Below, piece by piece: positions 47,306 to 57,996 of a stretch of 64,000 nt of DNA. The notes beneath the pieces were generated by a model. It was not told the origin of the DNA and did no database searches. It was given only the letters and a program-made list of their open reading frames with translations. Numbering within the stretch: the first letter of the stretch is position 1; every line of letters starts with the position of its first letter. The position numbers and the translations under genes were made by a program. The stretch comes from Spirochaetales bacterium (GTDB lineage: Bacteria > Spirochaetota > Spirochaetia > JC444 > Marispirochaetaceae): assembly GCA_016935695.1 (NCBI GenBank), contig JAFGQL010000064.1:1-64000 (forward strand), written 5' to 3'.

Positions 47306-48340
47306 TTATATCCCGCTTTTCCTTATGAGAGTCGAGGGTTCGACAACATTGCGCGGGGTTCCGTTAAAAAACGCCTGTATGTTTTCGAAGGTGGTCGCCG
47401 CGATATTGTCCACCGCTTCCTTTGTAAAAAAGGCCTGATGAGCGGTGATAAGCACGTTGGGAAAGGTTTCCAGCCGTACGAAGGTGTCATCCTGGATTAC
47501 CTGGTCGGACAGATCCTCGAAAAACAGGTCGCCCTCTTCCTCATACACATCAAGTCCCAGGTAGCCGATAATCCCCTCCTTCATGCCCCAGATGACCGCG
47601 TCGGAATCTATGAGAGGTCCGCGGGAGGTATTTATAATCATGATCCCTTCCTTCATGGTGCGGATGGCATAGGTGTTGATCAGATGATAGGTTTCGTGGG
47701 TGAGGGGACAGTGAAGGGAAATGATATCGCTTTCCTTGTACAGGGTTTCCAGGTCTACATACTCGACGCCTCTGGCCTCCAGTTCTTTGGACGGGAATTT
47801 ATCGTATGCCAGAAGGCGGCAGCCGAAACCGGCCATGAGGCCCGCGAAAATCTGTCCTATTTTACCGGTGCCGATGATACCTACTGTTTTTCCATGAATA
47901 TCAAAGCCCAGGAGTCCGTCAAGGGAGAAGTTGCCGTCGCGTACCCGGTTATAGGCACGGTAATATTTGCGGTTAAGGGCAAGAATGAGCCCGAGGGCGT
48001 GTTCGGCAACCGCAAATGGTGAATACGCGGGGACACGCACCACTGTTATACCCTTTTTTGCGGCGTATTCGATGTCCACATTGTTGAATCCGGCACAGCG
48101 CAGAGCCACGAGCCCGATGCCTTTTGCGGCCAGGATGTCCAGTACATCCTTCGACACATCATCATTTACAAATACACACACACCGTCATATCCGTCAGAA
48201 AGAGCGGCGGTTTCCCTGGAAAGCCGGGCCTCAAAAAACTTGACATTGATGCCTTCCGGCAAGTTTTTACCGAAACTGTCGGTAACCCATTTTTTGGAGC
48301 TGAATACCGCGATATTTGTCATGACGCCCTTCCTTTTCAT
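47306..48340 (-). CDS. ldhA: D-2-hydroxyacid (D-lactate) dehydrogenase
   Basis: 344 aa; RCAGFNNVDIEYAAKKGITVVRVPAYSPFAVAEHALGLILALNRK, GKTVGIIGTGKIGQIFAGLMAGFG, TAHQAFFTKEAVDNIA. Confidence 0.88.
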   Translation of the reverse strand: MKRKGVMTNIAVFSSKKWVTDSFGKNLPEGINVKFFEARLSRETAALSDGYDGVCVFVNDDVSKDVLDILAAKGIGLVALRCAGFNNVDIEYAAKKGITVVRVPAYSPFAVAEHALGLILALNRKYYRAYNRVRDGNFSLDGLLGFDIHGKTVGIIGTGKIGQIFAGLMAGFGCRLLAYDKFPSKELEARGVEYVDLETLYKESDIISLHCPLTHETYHLINTYAIRTMKEGIMIINTSRGPLIDSDAVIWGMKEGIIGYLGLDVYEEEGDLFFEDLSDQVIQDDTFVRLETFPNVLITAHQAFFTKEAVDNIAATTFENIQAFFNGTPRNVVEPSTLIRKSGI

Positions 48341-48480
48341 CCCTTCACGTTTTTTTCAATATACTAAAAATGACACGGGAAGGATTGTAACAATTGTGAC
48401 GGCCATACATACCGGAAGTTTTCTTGCTACCGCGGACAGAGTCTGTAAAGCCGGTCAGCTTTTACACTTCATTTGCCGGC

Positions 48481-48756
48481 TCAGCCGTAAATGCACAGAT
48501 ACGCGCAGTCAGCCTCGGCGCTAACCTCGAATTCCACCCCCGCGGCTGCTATAAAGAAAGTGCCGCCTGTATAGGTCTTAGTCTCCTGCCCGGGTACTTT
48601 CGCGGTAAGGCTGCCGCTGATGATGTTCATTTTTTCCTTGGTCGAGGTGGAAAAGCGGTAGGTTCCCGGTGAAATGACACCGATGGTTGCATCTTTTCCT
48701 TCGGAACTGAGGCTCAGGCTTTGTACCTTGCCATCGAAATAGCTGTTATGTTTCAT
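48481..48756 (-). CDS. ppnP: Pyrimidine/purine nucleoside phosphorylase (PpnP, DUF1255)
   Basis: Start at ATG 48756 (MKHNSYFDGKVQSLSL) with SD AAGGA; TIGVISPGTYRFSTSTKEKMNIISGSLTAKVPG...GTFFIAAAGVEFEV. Confidence 0.87.
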   Translation of the reverse strand: MKHNSYFDGKVQSLSLSSEGKDATIGVISPGTYRFSTSTKEKMNIISGSLTAKVPGQETKTYTGGTFFIAAAGVEFEVSAEADCAYLCIYG

Positions 48757-48835
48757 GAAAAAAACATCCTTTTCCTTGCGAATTTGATCTGGTAAGATCA
48801 TACTTAAGATACCGTAATCAGTCTATCAGAAAGTC

Positions 48836-48862
48836 CGTTCCTGATCGTCCTGATCAAGAACG
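48836..48862 (+). repeat. Hairpin CGTTCCTGATC-GTCCT-GATCAAGAACG in the leader of the MCP gene
   Basis: 10 of 11 bp arms, ending at the SD (GGGGAGGGAG) of the ATG at 48876. Confidence 0.7.
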
Positions 48863-48875
48863 GGGAGGGAGTGAA

Positions 48876-50468
48876 ATGGGAATTACCCAGGTTTATAGAA
48901 ATTCGAGTTTCGAGGTTCAGTTGAAAGCACCGCTTCTGTTCAAGGTGCAGGTGTTCGTCATGGCGACCCTCACAATCCTTCTGATAAATGAAATTGTCTT
49001 TTTTAATCTCGCCACGGTGATACTGCTCCCCCTGCTTATCGGGGCTGTAGCTGTTTCTCTTGTGCTTCTCCGTTCAGGACGGTACAAGACGGCTGTTCTT
49101 GTCTGTATGACCAGTCTGGCGGTTATCCTTTTTCTCCTCCCTTTCGCGGGGGTCTATGATCACATGATGGTGTTTTCCCATACGGCATTCACCTTTACCA
49201 TCACCCTTCTTCTTGTATTCTTCTTTTCGCCTTCAAAAGTTTTTACGAAAACAATCCTTATAGCGGCTGCTGCTGTATATACTCTCCGGCTTGTGATGGC
49301 TGCGGCCATGGGTGAGTTTCAGGGCGTTCCTCTCGATTCGGTAGTGATTGTACCCACGGTCCTTTTTGCGTTGGCCGCCCTCATCCTGCGGGTCATATTC
49401 AATCTTGTCCAATCCCTTCTTGACGACAGTCGTGACAGGATCCGGCTCCTGGAAGAAAATGAAGCCGGTATGAGGAAAGTACTTGAAGCCTCGGCCGAGC
49501 AGATGCAGAAAGGCGAAGGCCTGAGCTCTTCGGCAGCGGAAACAGCGGCTGCGTCGGTAGAGATTGAGTCGAATGTCGCGGGAATTCAGACTCAGGTGAC
49601 TCAGTTGAGTAACGGCGTCAAGGATACCGACGCGGCTGTGCGCCAGATAGGTGATAGTATTCAGTCCCTCAATGCCATCGCCGTAAACCAGTCTTCCCAT
49701 ATTGTACAGACAAGCGCGGCAATCGAGGAAATGGTGGCGTCCATCAGGAATGTGTCAACGATCATTGACGCAAAAAAAGTATCGGTGGATTCCCTGAAAG
49801 ACAGTTCCATGGAAGGGGAAAAAGCCATACAACAGACAGCGAATTCCTTTGCAAGAGTGCGGGAGCAGATAGACAATATCAAGCAGATGACCGGCATTAT
49901 CGGCGCCATTGCCAGCCAGACGAATCTTCTGGCCATGAACGCCGCCATAGAAGCCGCCCACGCGGGTGACGCGGGAAGGGGTTTTGCGGTAGTAGCCGAT
50001 GAAGTACGGAAGCTGGCCGAATCCTCCAGCTCAAACGCCAAGCAGATCGGACAGATACTCAAAGAGCTTTTGTCGGCAATCGATACAGCCGGGGAGAATG
50101 TCGGACTCACGGGAAATACCTTTGCCGATATCCATAGCGAGGTTGAGCAGGTATCTGCAGCGATGGCAGAGATTGCCGCAAGTACCGAAGAGCTTCAGAA
50201 GGGAAGCGGAGAGATTTTAAGCGCCACCACGTCTTTGAATGAGAACAACAGCGGGGTGACCGACGGTGTTCAGCATGTAGAGGAAGCTCAGCACCGGGTA
50301 ACCGACAATATGAAGAAGGTTACCGAGGTGCTGTCGCTTATTGTTTCCGGTATTGCCGAAATCAAGGCGGGGGCGGGGGAAATCCGTACCGCCATGGAAT
50401 CACTGCAATCCTTGAGCCTTGAGCTGCAGGACCATTCCCGTACTTTAAACGAGACAATTTCCCGCTGA
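48876..50468 (+). CDS. Methyl-accepting chemotaxis protein
   Basis: 530 aa; N-terminal TM helices; conserved hairpin tip IGAIASQTNLLAMNAAIEAAHAGDAGRGFAVVADEVRKLAESS. Confidence 0.96.
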   Translation: MGITQVYRNSSFEVQLKAPLLFKVQVFVMATLTILLINEIVFFNLATVILLPLLIGAVAVSLVLLRSGRYKTAVLVCMTSLAVILFLLPFAGVYDHMMVFSHTAFTFTITLLLVFFFSPSKVFTKTILIAAAAVYTLRLVMAAAMGEFQGVPLDSVVIVPTVLFALAALILRVIFNLVQSLLDDSRDRIRLLEENEAGMRKVLEASAEQMQKGEGLSSSAAETAAASVEIESNVAGIQTQVTQLSNGVKDTDAAVRQIGDSIQSLNAIAVNQSSHIVQTSAAIEEMVASIRNVSTIIDAKKVSVDSLKDSSMEGEKAIQQTANSFARVREQIDNIKQMTGIIGAIASQTNLLAMNAAIEAAHAGDAGRGFAVVADEVRKLAESSSSNAKQIGQILKELLSAIDTAGENVGLTGNTFADIHSEVEQVSAAMAEIAASTEELQKGSGEILSATTSLNENNSGVTDGVQHVEEAQHRVTDNMKKVTEVLSLIVSGIAEIKAGAGEIRTAMESLQSLSLELQDHSRTLNETISR

Positions 50469-50514
50469 GGCAGGGAAGCCGAATACCGCGGGCGCCGCGC
50501 ACGCAGGTGCAAGC

Positions 50515-51606
<1,092 letters not shown>

Positions 51607-51693
51607 TCATAAGGCCTCCGGTTTGTATGTACTTATACTTAAGATGATTAAGTGAGGCTTAAGATACCGGTTCCTGATAAATTATGCAAGGGG

Positions 51694-52056
51694 TCATTCA
51701 GTGTCGCGGCGGACTGTGTCAGGAGAAAAGGCGGGAAGGCATACTGCCACGTATCTGGCGCCTCCTGCGTGGGGTGTGGAGTAGCGAACCCACTCTCCCC
51801 GGTTAATGATGATTCCCCGGCCCTTTGTCAGGTCCACGATGCCCTCCTGTGTTTCCACTCTCAGGCAGCCTTCCAGAATGACGGTGTATTCATCAAACAG
51901 CGGGGTCTGTCCCGGTTCTTTCCAGCCTTCGGGGCTGTGCATCAGTGCGATACTGACATCGCCTGTGCCGGTGTTCACCCTGCCTGCATACTCGTCTATC
52001 TTTTTTGGCTTGTTTCCCTCGGGGATGATCCGGGTTGGTTCTTCAATTATACGCAT
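51694..52056 (-). CDS. Cupin-domain protein
   Basis: 120 aa; GDVSIALMHSPEGWKEPGQTPLFDEYTVILEGCLRVETQEGIVDLTKGRGIIINRGEWVRYSTP is a cupin fold pattern. Confidence 0.8.
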   Translation of the reverse strand: MRIIEEPTRIIPEGNKPKKIDEYAGRVNTGTGDVSIALMHSPEGWKEPGQTPLFDEYTVILEGCLRVETQEGIVDLTKGRGIIINRGEWVRYSTPHAGGARYVAVCLPAFSPDTVRRDTE

Positions 52057-52089
52057 GTTTTTTCCCTTTATGTCAAAAAATATGTGTAT

Positions 52090-52107
52090 CTGTGAAAATA
52101 TTCACAG
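52090..52107. promoter_or_regulatory. Rex-type operator CTGTGAAAATATTCACAG
   Basis: TGTGAA-N4-TTCACA, matching the Rex operator core, in the divergent gap between the cupin and rex-like genes. Confidence 0.75.
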
Positions 52108-52148
52108 AAAATACTGACACACAGCGTCGGTTTGAGATATTGTTCATT

Positions 52149-52766
52149 ATGGTTCCCAAACCGGCCCTTGAGCGCCTGTGTAGAATATACACATCCCTTG
52201 AGGAAATGGACACTGCAGCAAGTGTGTATGCAAGCTCCCGGGAACTTGAAGACATGACGGGGATTCCGGCGCATACCCTGCGCAAAGATATCAGTTATCT
52301 GGACCAGCCGGGGCCGGGGGGCGGGAAATACCGCGTTGAGAGACTCATGGCGGTCCTGGAGCAGACTCTCGGTCTGAAACGGCGTCCGAAGGTGTGTGTC
52401 GCGGGGCTCGGCCCTCTTGGTCAGCTGTGCTTGAAGATGCTGTGCAGCCGCAGGGAATTCGAGGTTGTCGCCGGGTTTGATGCGAACATCAATGTGATCG
52501 AGCTTACCGAAAGCGATGTGGACCTCTTTCCCTCTTATGAGCTGCCGGCTGTTGCCCGGGCACGGGGCATCGAACTGGCGGTACTCACCGTGGCTGACGG
52601 GGAAGTAGAGAAAACAGCTGCCCGCCTGTATGACGGCGGGGTGCGGGGGATTCTCAACTATACAGGGGTGACAGTGCCTCCGGAGTACGGGTTTGATGTG
52701 CGCAGCGTTTCTTTATTCGAGGAATTGCGGATACTCGCGGCAGGACTGCGGGCGGCGGAAAAATAA
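52149..52766 (+). CDS. rex: Rex-family redox-sensing transcriptional repressor (divergent)
   Basis: ORF 52035..52766 with internal ATG 52149 (MVPKPALERLCRIYTSLEEM); LEDMTGIPAHTLRKDISYL winged-helix, VCVAGLGPLGQLCL Rossmann, GVRGILNYTGVTVPPEYGFDVRSVSLFEELRIL C-terminus. Confidence 0.82.
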   Translation: MVPKPALERLCRIYTSLEEMDTAASVYASSRELEDMTGIPAHTLRKDISYLDQPGPGGGKYRVERLMAVLEQTLGLKRRPKVCVAGLGPLGQLCLKMLCSRREFEVVAGFDANINVIELTESDVDLFPSYELPAVARARGIELAVLTVADGEVEKTAARLYDGGVRGILNYTGVTVPPEYGFDVRSVSLFEELRILAAGLRAAEK

Positions 52767-52800
52767 TTTTTGAATTGAATGACACAACAGGAGGTTATGT

Positions 52801-53874
52801 ATGCGTGTGTTTAATTTTGCGGCAGGACCGGCGGTTTTGCCCGAGGACGTGCTGGCCAAAGCGGGAGCGGAAATGTCCGATTACAAGGGTTCCGGGATGT
52901 CGGTAATGGAAATGAGCCACCGGTCAAAGGTGTATCAGCAGATTTTTGATACCGCAGAAGAGGCCCTCCGCAAAGCCCTGCAGATCCCTGAAGGGTACAA
53001 GGTCCTGTTTCTTCAGGGCGGGGCGTCTACCCAGTTCGCGATGATCCCCCTGAACCTTGCGACGAAGGGCAAGGCAGCCTATGTGAATACCGGAGCCTGG
53101 TCCAAGAAAGCAATAGAAGAGGCCAAGAGGTACATTGATACCGATGTAATCGCGTCCTCTGCCGACAAGAATTTCACCTATATTCCGGAAGTTCCGGCAG
53201 TCGATCAGTCTCTTGATTATCTGCATATCACTACCAACAATACCATTTTCGGCACCAAGTTTTCCCGTCTGCCCAATACGGGGAATGTTCCCCTTGTGGC
53301 GGATATGTCTTCCAACATTGCTTCGGAAGTGATGGATATGTCCCGTTTCGCCCTTGTGTACGCCGGAGCCCAGAAAAACCTGGGGCCTGCGGGCGCGACT
53401 ATTGTGGTTATCCGGGATGATCTCCTTGAGCGGGCGCCGAAAGAAATCACGCCCACTATGCTGCGGTATACAACTCACAGTGAAAACGGTTCCATGTTCA
53501 ATACGCCGCCCTGTTATACCATCTACATCATCGGGCTGGTTCTTGAGTGGATACTGGCACAGGGAGGGGTTGCGGCGGTGGAAAAAGCTAACCGGGAGAA
53601 GGCGGCGATGCTCTACGATTTCATAGATCAAAGCGGCTTTTATTCTTCTCCGGTGCGCAAGGAGGACCGCTCCCTGATGAATGTGCCGTTCATTCTTGCC
53701 GACAGCGCGCTGGACGCGGATTTTCTGTCCCAGGCGACCGCCGCGGGACTGGTAAACCTGAAAGGACACCGTTCTGTGGGCGGTATGCGGGCAAGCATCT
53801 ATAATGCGATGCCGAAGGAAGGAGTCGCGGCCCTCGTGGACTTCATGAAGGACTTTGAGAAAAAGAGAGGTTGA
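52801..53874 (+). CDS. serC: Phosphoserine aminotransferase
   Basis: 357 aa; MRVFNFAAGPAVLPEDVLAKAGAEMSDYKGSGMSVMEMSHRSKVYQQI, LVYAGAQKNLGPAGATIVVIRDDLL. Confidence 0.97.
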   Translation: MRVFNFAAGPAVLPEDVLAKAGAEMSDYKGSGMSVMEMSHRSKVYQQIFDTAEEALRKALQIPEGYKVLFLQGGASTQFAMIPLNLATKGKAAYVNTGAWSKKAIEEAKRYIDTDVIASSADKNFTYIPEVPAVDQSLDYLHITTNNTIFGTKFSRLPNTGNVPLVADMSSNIASEVMDMSRFALVYAGAQKNLGPAGATIVVIRDDLLERAPKEITPTMLRYTTHSENGSMFNTPPCYTIYIIGLVLEWILAQGGVAAVEKANREKAAMLYDFIDQSGFYSSPVRKEDRSLMNVPFILADSALDADFLSQATAAGLVNLKGHRSVGGMRASIYNAMPKEGVAALVDFMKDFEKKRG

Positions 53875-53875
53875 T

Positions 53876-55048
53876 ATGTTCAGAATTCAGACACTTAATA
53901 AAATTTCCAACACGGGCCTTGAACTGTTTTCCCGTGATATGTACGAAATTGCCTCGGAAATTCAGCGGCCCGATGCCATTCTGGTACGCAGCCAGTCCAT
54001 GCATGATATGGAGATCGGTCCTGAGGTGAAGGCTGTCGCCCGTGCGGGAGCCGGAGTGAACAATATTCCCGTGGAGGCCTTGTCGAACCGCGGTATAGTT
54101 GTGTTCAATACTCCCGGTGCCAACGCCAACAGCGTAAAAGAGCTGACCATCGCCGGCATGTTTTTAGCATCCAGGAAGGTGTTCCGGGCCATAAGCTGGG
54201 CCAAAAGCCTGGCCGGCAAGGGCGACGAGGTGTCCATGCTGATAGAAAAAAACAAGTCGAACTTTGTAGGCGGAGAGATCAAGGGCAAGAAGCTCGGGGT
54301 GATCGGTCTGGGAGCGATCGGCGTGGCTGTTGCCAACGATGCCGAAAGCCTGGGCATGAAAGTGAGCGGGTACGATCCGTTCATCAGTATAGAAGCCGCG
54401 TGGGGCCTGTCCCGCACGGTACGGAAAGCCTCAAGCCTGGATGCCCTGTTGTCGGAAAGCGACTATATTACCGTGCACGTTCCCCTGAATGATAAAACCC
54501 GGGGGATGTTCAACCGGGACAAGTTTTCCCTCATGAAAAAAGGAGTGAAAATCCTGAATTTTTCCCGGGGCGGACTGGTGAATAACGCGGATATCATGGA
54601 GGCTATCAACGCGGGGATCGTCGACAGGTATGTGACTGACTTCCCCGATGAGTCCCTGCTTTCAAGCGAAAGCGTGATTCCCATCCCCCATCTGGGGGCA
54701 TCGACTCCCGAGGCCGAGGAAAACTGTGCGGTCATGGCGGTAAGTCAGCTTGTCAGTTTTCTTGAAACAGGGAACATAAAGAACGCCGTGAACTTTCCCG
54801 ACTGCGATATGCCCATGAGTAATAATGACCGGATTCTCATCGCCAACAGAAATGTGCCGAATATGGTGGGACAGATCACCTCGATCCTCGCCACAGAGAA
54901 AATAAACATCTCCGACATGCTCAATAAACACGCAGGAGATTATGCGTACAACATAATTGATATAGACGGCGAGATAAATGATTCATTATTGAATAGCCTA
55001 AAAGCGGTAGATGGTGTTATGATGGTGCGGGGGATTACTCGGCCTTGA
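53876..55048 (+). CDS. serA: D-3-phosphoglycerate dehydrogenase with ACT domain
   Basis: Start ATG 53876 (MFRIQTLNKIS), next to the serC stop; GAGVNNIPVEALSNRGIVVFNTPGANANSVKELTI, KKLGVIGLGAIGVAVAN, C-terminal ACT-like region. Confidence 0.93.
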   Translation: MFRIQTLNKISNTGLELFSRDMYEIASEIQRPDAILVRSQSMHDMEIGPEVKAVARAGAGVNNIPVEALSNRGIVVFNTPGANANSVKELTIAGMFLASRKVFRAISWAKSLAGKGDEVSMLIEKNKSNFVGGEIKGKKLGVIGLGAIGVAVANDAESLGMKVSGYDPFISIEAAWGLSRTVRKASSLDALLSESDYITVHVPLNDKTRGMFNRDKFSLMKKGVKILNFSRGGLVNNADIMEAINAGIVDRYVTDFPDESLLSSESVIPIPHLGASTPEAEENCAVMAVSQLVSFLETGNIKNAVNFPDCDMPMSNNDRILIANRNVPNMVGQITSILATEKINISDMLNKHAGDYAYNIIDIDGEINDSLLNSLKAVDGVMMVRGITRP

Positions 55049-57918
55049 TATCGTCGGTTCATATAAGGACAGTCCGGGAAACCACGTTTTTCCGGACTGT
55101 TGTTTTTTCTGCCCTTCTATTGTCCAACCTGTATCTCTATGCCCATGCCCAGAGCATTGAACGCTCGGCGCTTTTTGCCGGCTGTGTCATTCTGGGTATT
55201 TACAGTATCGGCGCCCTTTTGATTGCCTGGCTGGAAGAATTGCTTCATATCCGTATAGAATTTCCCTTCGCAAAATACATTCTCATGTGCAGCGATCTGG
55301 TGCTGGTAACCGCCCTTGGTACCGCGGTTTCCTGGACGGTTAACGGCGGATGGTCCCTCATGGGCAATGAATTCTATTTTACCTACATATTACTGCTCAT
55401 CAGCACCATGCTCAGAAACGACCCCTGGTTCAGTATGTTTACCGCGGTTTTGGGCTTTCTTTTGTATAGCGGCGCCGGATTCCTGGCCGCGTTCCTTGGA
55501 GAAGGATCCCTTCTGTTCCCGTGGAACAGCTTTGTGCTCAATCTTGGCGGACTTTTTGTTTCTGGAATGATCATGTTCTGGACCACCCGTTATGTCAGTG
55601 ATACCCAGGCCGCAGCGGATGAATCCAGGAGCCTGTTCGAGGGCGTCGCCCAGAATATTCCCGGAATTATTTTTCAGCTTGAAGTAAAACCCGGATTCAA
55701 GGAAGTCACTCCGCGGTTCATAAGCGAGAGCGCCTTTACAATCTTCGGGGTGAATAAACAGGACACAGGCAGGCTTGCCCGCTTGAGCGCGTTGATCTTC
55801 AAGGACAATGAGAAAAAGCTGCATGAGCTGGCAAAGGAGGCTCTTGCCGGGGAACAGCCTGTCTCCTTTGAATTTCTTTTATCCCCGAAAGGAAGCGAAC
55901 GGTGGTTTCGCGGGGTTATATCTCCCTTCTTGCAGCACCAGGATATGAACCTGGTAAACGGGCTCCTTCTGGATATTGACGAGTACAAGAAATCCCAGGC
56001 GGAGTTGGAGAAAGCCAAGGAAGAAGCGGAAAGTGCCAACCGGGTTAAGGCCGATTTTCTTGCGACCATGAGCCACGAACTCCGTACCCCTTTGAACGGT
56101 GTTATCGGTATGGTGGACCTGCTTCTCGACAGTTCCCTGAACGCCGAGCAGTCGGAATATTCGGAGACCATCCGCAGTTCGGCGGAGTCCCTGCTTTTTA
56201 TCATTAATGATGTCCTTGACTTTGCCAAACTCGAAGCCGGCAAGCTGCGGATAGAGTCCCGCAGTTTTGATCTGTTTAATATGCTGCAGGTCATTACCGA
56301 GACTTTTCATGTCCAGGCCAGGGCAAAGGGGCTTTGTCTCTACCTTGATTATGATCCGGTCATCCCCGGTTTTCTGATCGGTGACGACAACCGGATAAAG
56401 CAGGTGCTGTACAATCTGGTGAGCAACGCGGTTAAATTCACCACTGAAGGCTGGGTGATTATCAAGGCGCGGCAGGCAGGCCGGAGTGAAGGCTCTGTCA
56501 GTGTCAACTTCTGTATAGAGGACACGGGTATTGGCATTCCTCCGACCCAGATTAACCGAATATTCAGTAAATTCACCCAGGCTGATTCCTCCATTACGCG
56601 CAAATACGGCGGAACAGGGCTGGGCCTTTCGATTTCCCGGGAGCTGGTATCCCTTTTAGGCGGCGACCTGCAGGTGACAAGCGCCGAGGGGCGGGGTTCT
56701 TCTTTTGATTTCACCCTGACGATGGTTTTAGATACCGGAAGAAAGGAGCAGCACCCGCCGGATCTGGGCGGAATGAACATAACCCTTATAGATTCTGACT
56801 ACGGCCGGAGGGAAGCGGTCAGAAAGTTCCTGGAGCATTACCATGCCTGTGTGCGGACCGAAGGCCAGCCGGGTTTTATAGACACCGAAACTGACGGAAT
56901 TGTTATATCCGACGGCAATCCCGTATCCCTGTGTACAGCCCTTGAAGCAGGCACGGATAGGGAAAACCTTGTCAGGTGCAGTCTTGTCTGCGCTCCCGAC
57001 GCAGACAAGCGTGCATCGGTCATACACAGCATAACGGCAGACTGGATTCTGCTATCAGCGCCTCTGGACTACCGGAAACTTCTATCGGCTCTCTGCGGAG
57101 GTGTCCAGTCCGGTTTCCCTGCCTGCGATGAGGCTCCCGTCGAGGATGCATCCGCCCGGGTGCTGCTTGCCGAAGACAATCCGGTGAACCGCCGGGTTTT
57201 AAGCAAGATGCTGACAAAATTCGGCTGTACCGTTGACTATGCGGAAAACGGACTCAAAGCTATTGAGCTTTGTGATCCCCGGGTCCACCAGCTTGTGTTT
57301 ATGGATTGCCAAATGCCCGAGCTCGACGGCTTGGAGGCGGTGAAGCGCCTCCGGTCCCGCGGGATTGACCTCCCGGTCATTGCCATAACGGGCCATGCCC
57401 TTCCCGGAGACCGGGACCGGTTCCTGGCCGCGGGAATGAACGACTATGTGAGCAAGCCCGTAAAGGCCAATGATATTCTGCAAGTACTGCGGAAATGGGC
57501 GCCGTCGGCAGACCGGGATGCAGACCACAACAGGCACGCTTACCTGCAGGAAGCTGCCGGCGCAGTGTTTGATCCCGAGTCTGCCGGAAAAGCGATCGGC
57601 GGCGGTGTTGAGGATATTGTGGAGATTGTCAGCCTGTTTTTGTCGGACAACCCTCCGCGGGTTAAGGCTTTTCTGAGGGACTGGAAAAAATTGCCCAGAA
57701 GCGAGTGTTCCCGGTTTTTTCACCGTATTAATGGAGCCGCGTCAGCCCTTCACGCCCATACCTTCCGGGAACAGTGCGAGAAACTGGAGCTTGGCTGCAC
57801 CGATATGGATGAAACAGAGCTCTCTGCGGAAATTCACAGGTGGGCAGCAGGCTTTGATGAGCTGGTAACAGACTTGCGAAGATGGCTCCGGGAAAAATCC
57901 GCAGTTCAATCCCCGTGA
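55045..57918 (+). CDS. Hybrid sensor histidine kinase (TM sensor, PAS, HisKA/HATPase, receiver, HPt)
   Basis: 957 aa; FLATMSHELRTPLNGVIGMVDLLL, IEDTGIGIPPTQINRIFSKFTQADSSITRKYGGTGLGLSI, VLLAEDNPVNRRVLSKML...MDCQMPELDG, C-terminal HPt RFFHRINGAASALHA. Start at TTG 55045 is uncertain. Confidence 0.93.
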   Translation: MISSVHIRTVRETTFFRTVVFSALLLSNLYLYAHAQSIERSALFAGCVILGIYSIGALLIAWLEELLHIRIEFPFAKYILMCSDLVLVTALGTAVSWTVNGGWSLMGNEFYFTYILLLISTMLRNDPWFSMFTAVLGFLLYSGAGFLAAFLGEGSLLFPWNSFVLNLGGLFVSGMIMFWTTRYVSDTQAAADESRSLFEGVAQNIPGIIFQLEVKPGFKEVTPRFISESAFTIFGVNKQDTGRLARLSALIFKDNEKKLHELAKEALAGEQPVSFEFLLSPKGSERWFRGVISPFLQHQDMNLVNGLLLDIDEYKKSQAELEKAKEEAESANRVKADFLATMSHELRTPLNGVIGMVDLLLDSSLNAEQSEYSETIRSSAESLLFIINDVLDFAKLEAGKLRIESRSFDLFNMLQVITETFHVQARAKGLCLYLDYDPVIPGFLIGDDNRIKQVLYNLVSNAVKFTTEGWVIIKARQAGRSEGSVSVNFCIEDTGIGIPPTQINRIFSKFTQADSSITRKYGGTGLGLSISRELVSLLGGDLQVTSAEGRGSSFDFTLTMVLDTGRKEQHPPDLGGMNITLIDSDYGRREAVRKFLEHYHACVRTEGQPGFIDTETDGIVISDGNPVSLCTALEAGTDRENLVRCSLVCAPDADKRASVIHSITADWILLSAPLDYRKLLSALCGGVQSGFPACDEAPVEDASARVLLAEDNPVNRRVLSKMLTKFGCTVDYAENGLKAIELCDPRVHQLVFMDCQMPELDGLEAVKRLRSRGIDLPVIAITGHALPGDRDRFLAAGMNDYVSKPVKANDILQVLRKWAPSADRDADHNRHAYLQEAAGAVFDPESAGKAIGGGVEDIVEIVSLFLSDNPPRVKAFLRDWKKLPRSECSRFFHRINGAASALHAHTFREQCEKLELGCTDMDETELSAEIHRWAAGFDELVTDLRRWLREKSAVQSP

Positions 57919-57996
57919 CAGGCACCAGGTGTTTTCATTGCTCAACTTGACGGTATCTGGTATGGTGATGCAACCTTTAAGCTGCCGGAGTTGAGT

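Noticed and set aside
48384-48394. ATTGTAACAAT upstream of ldhA as a possible Rex or FNR site
   Set aside because: Does not fit the TGTGAA-N4-TTCACA or TTGAT-N4-ATCAA patterns; too short to support.
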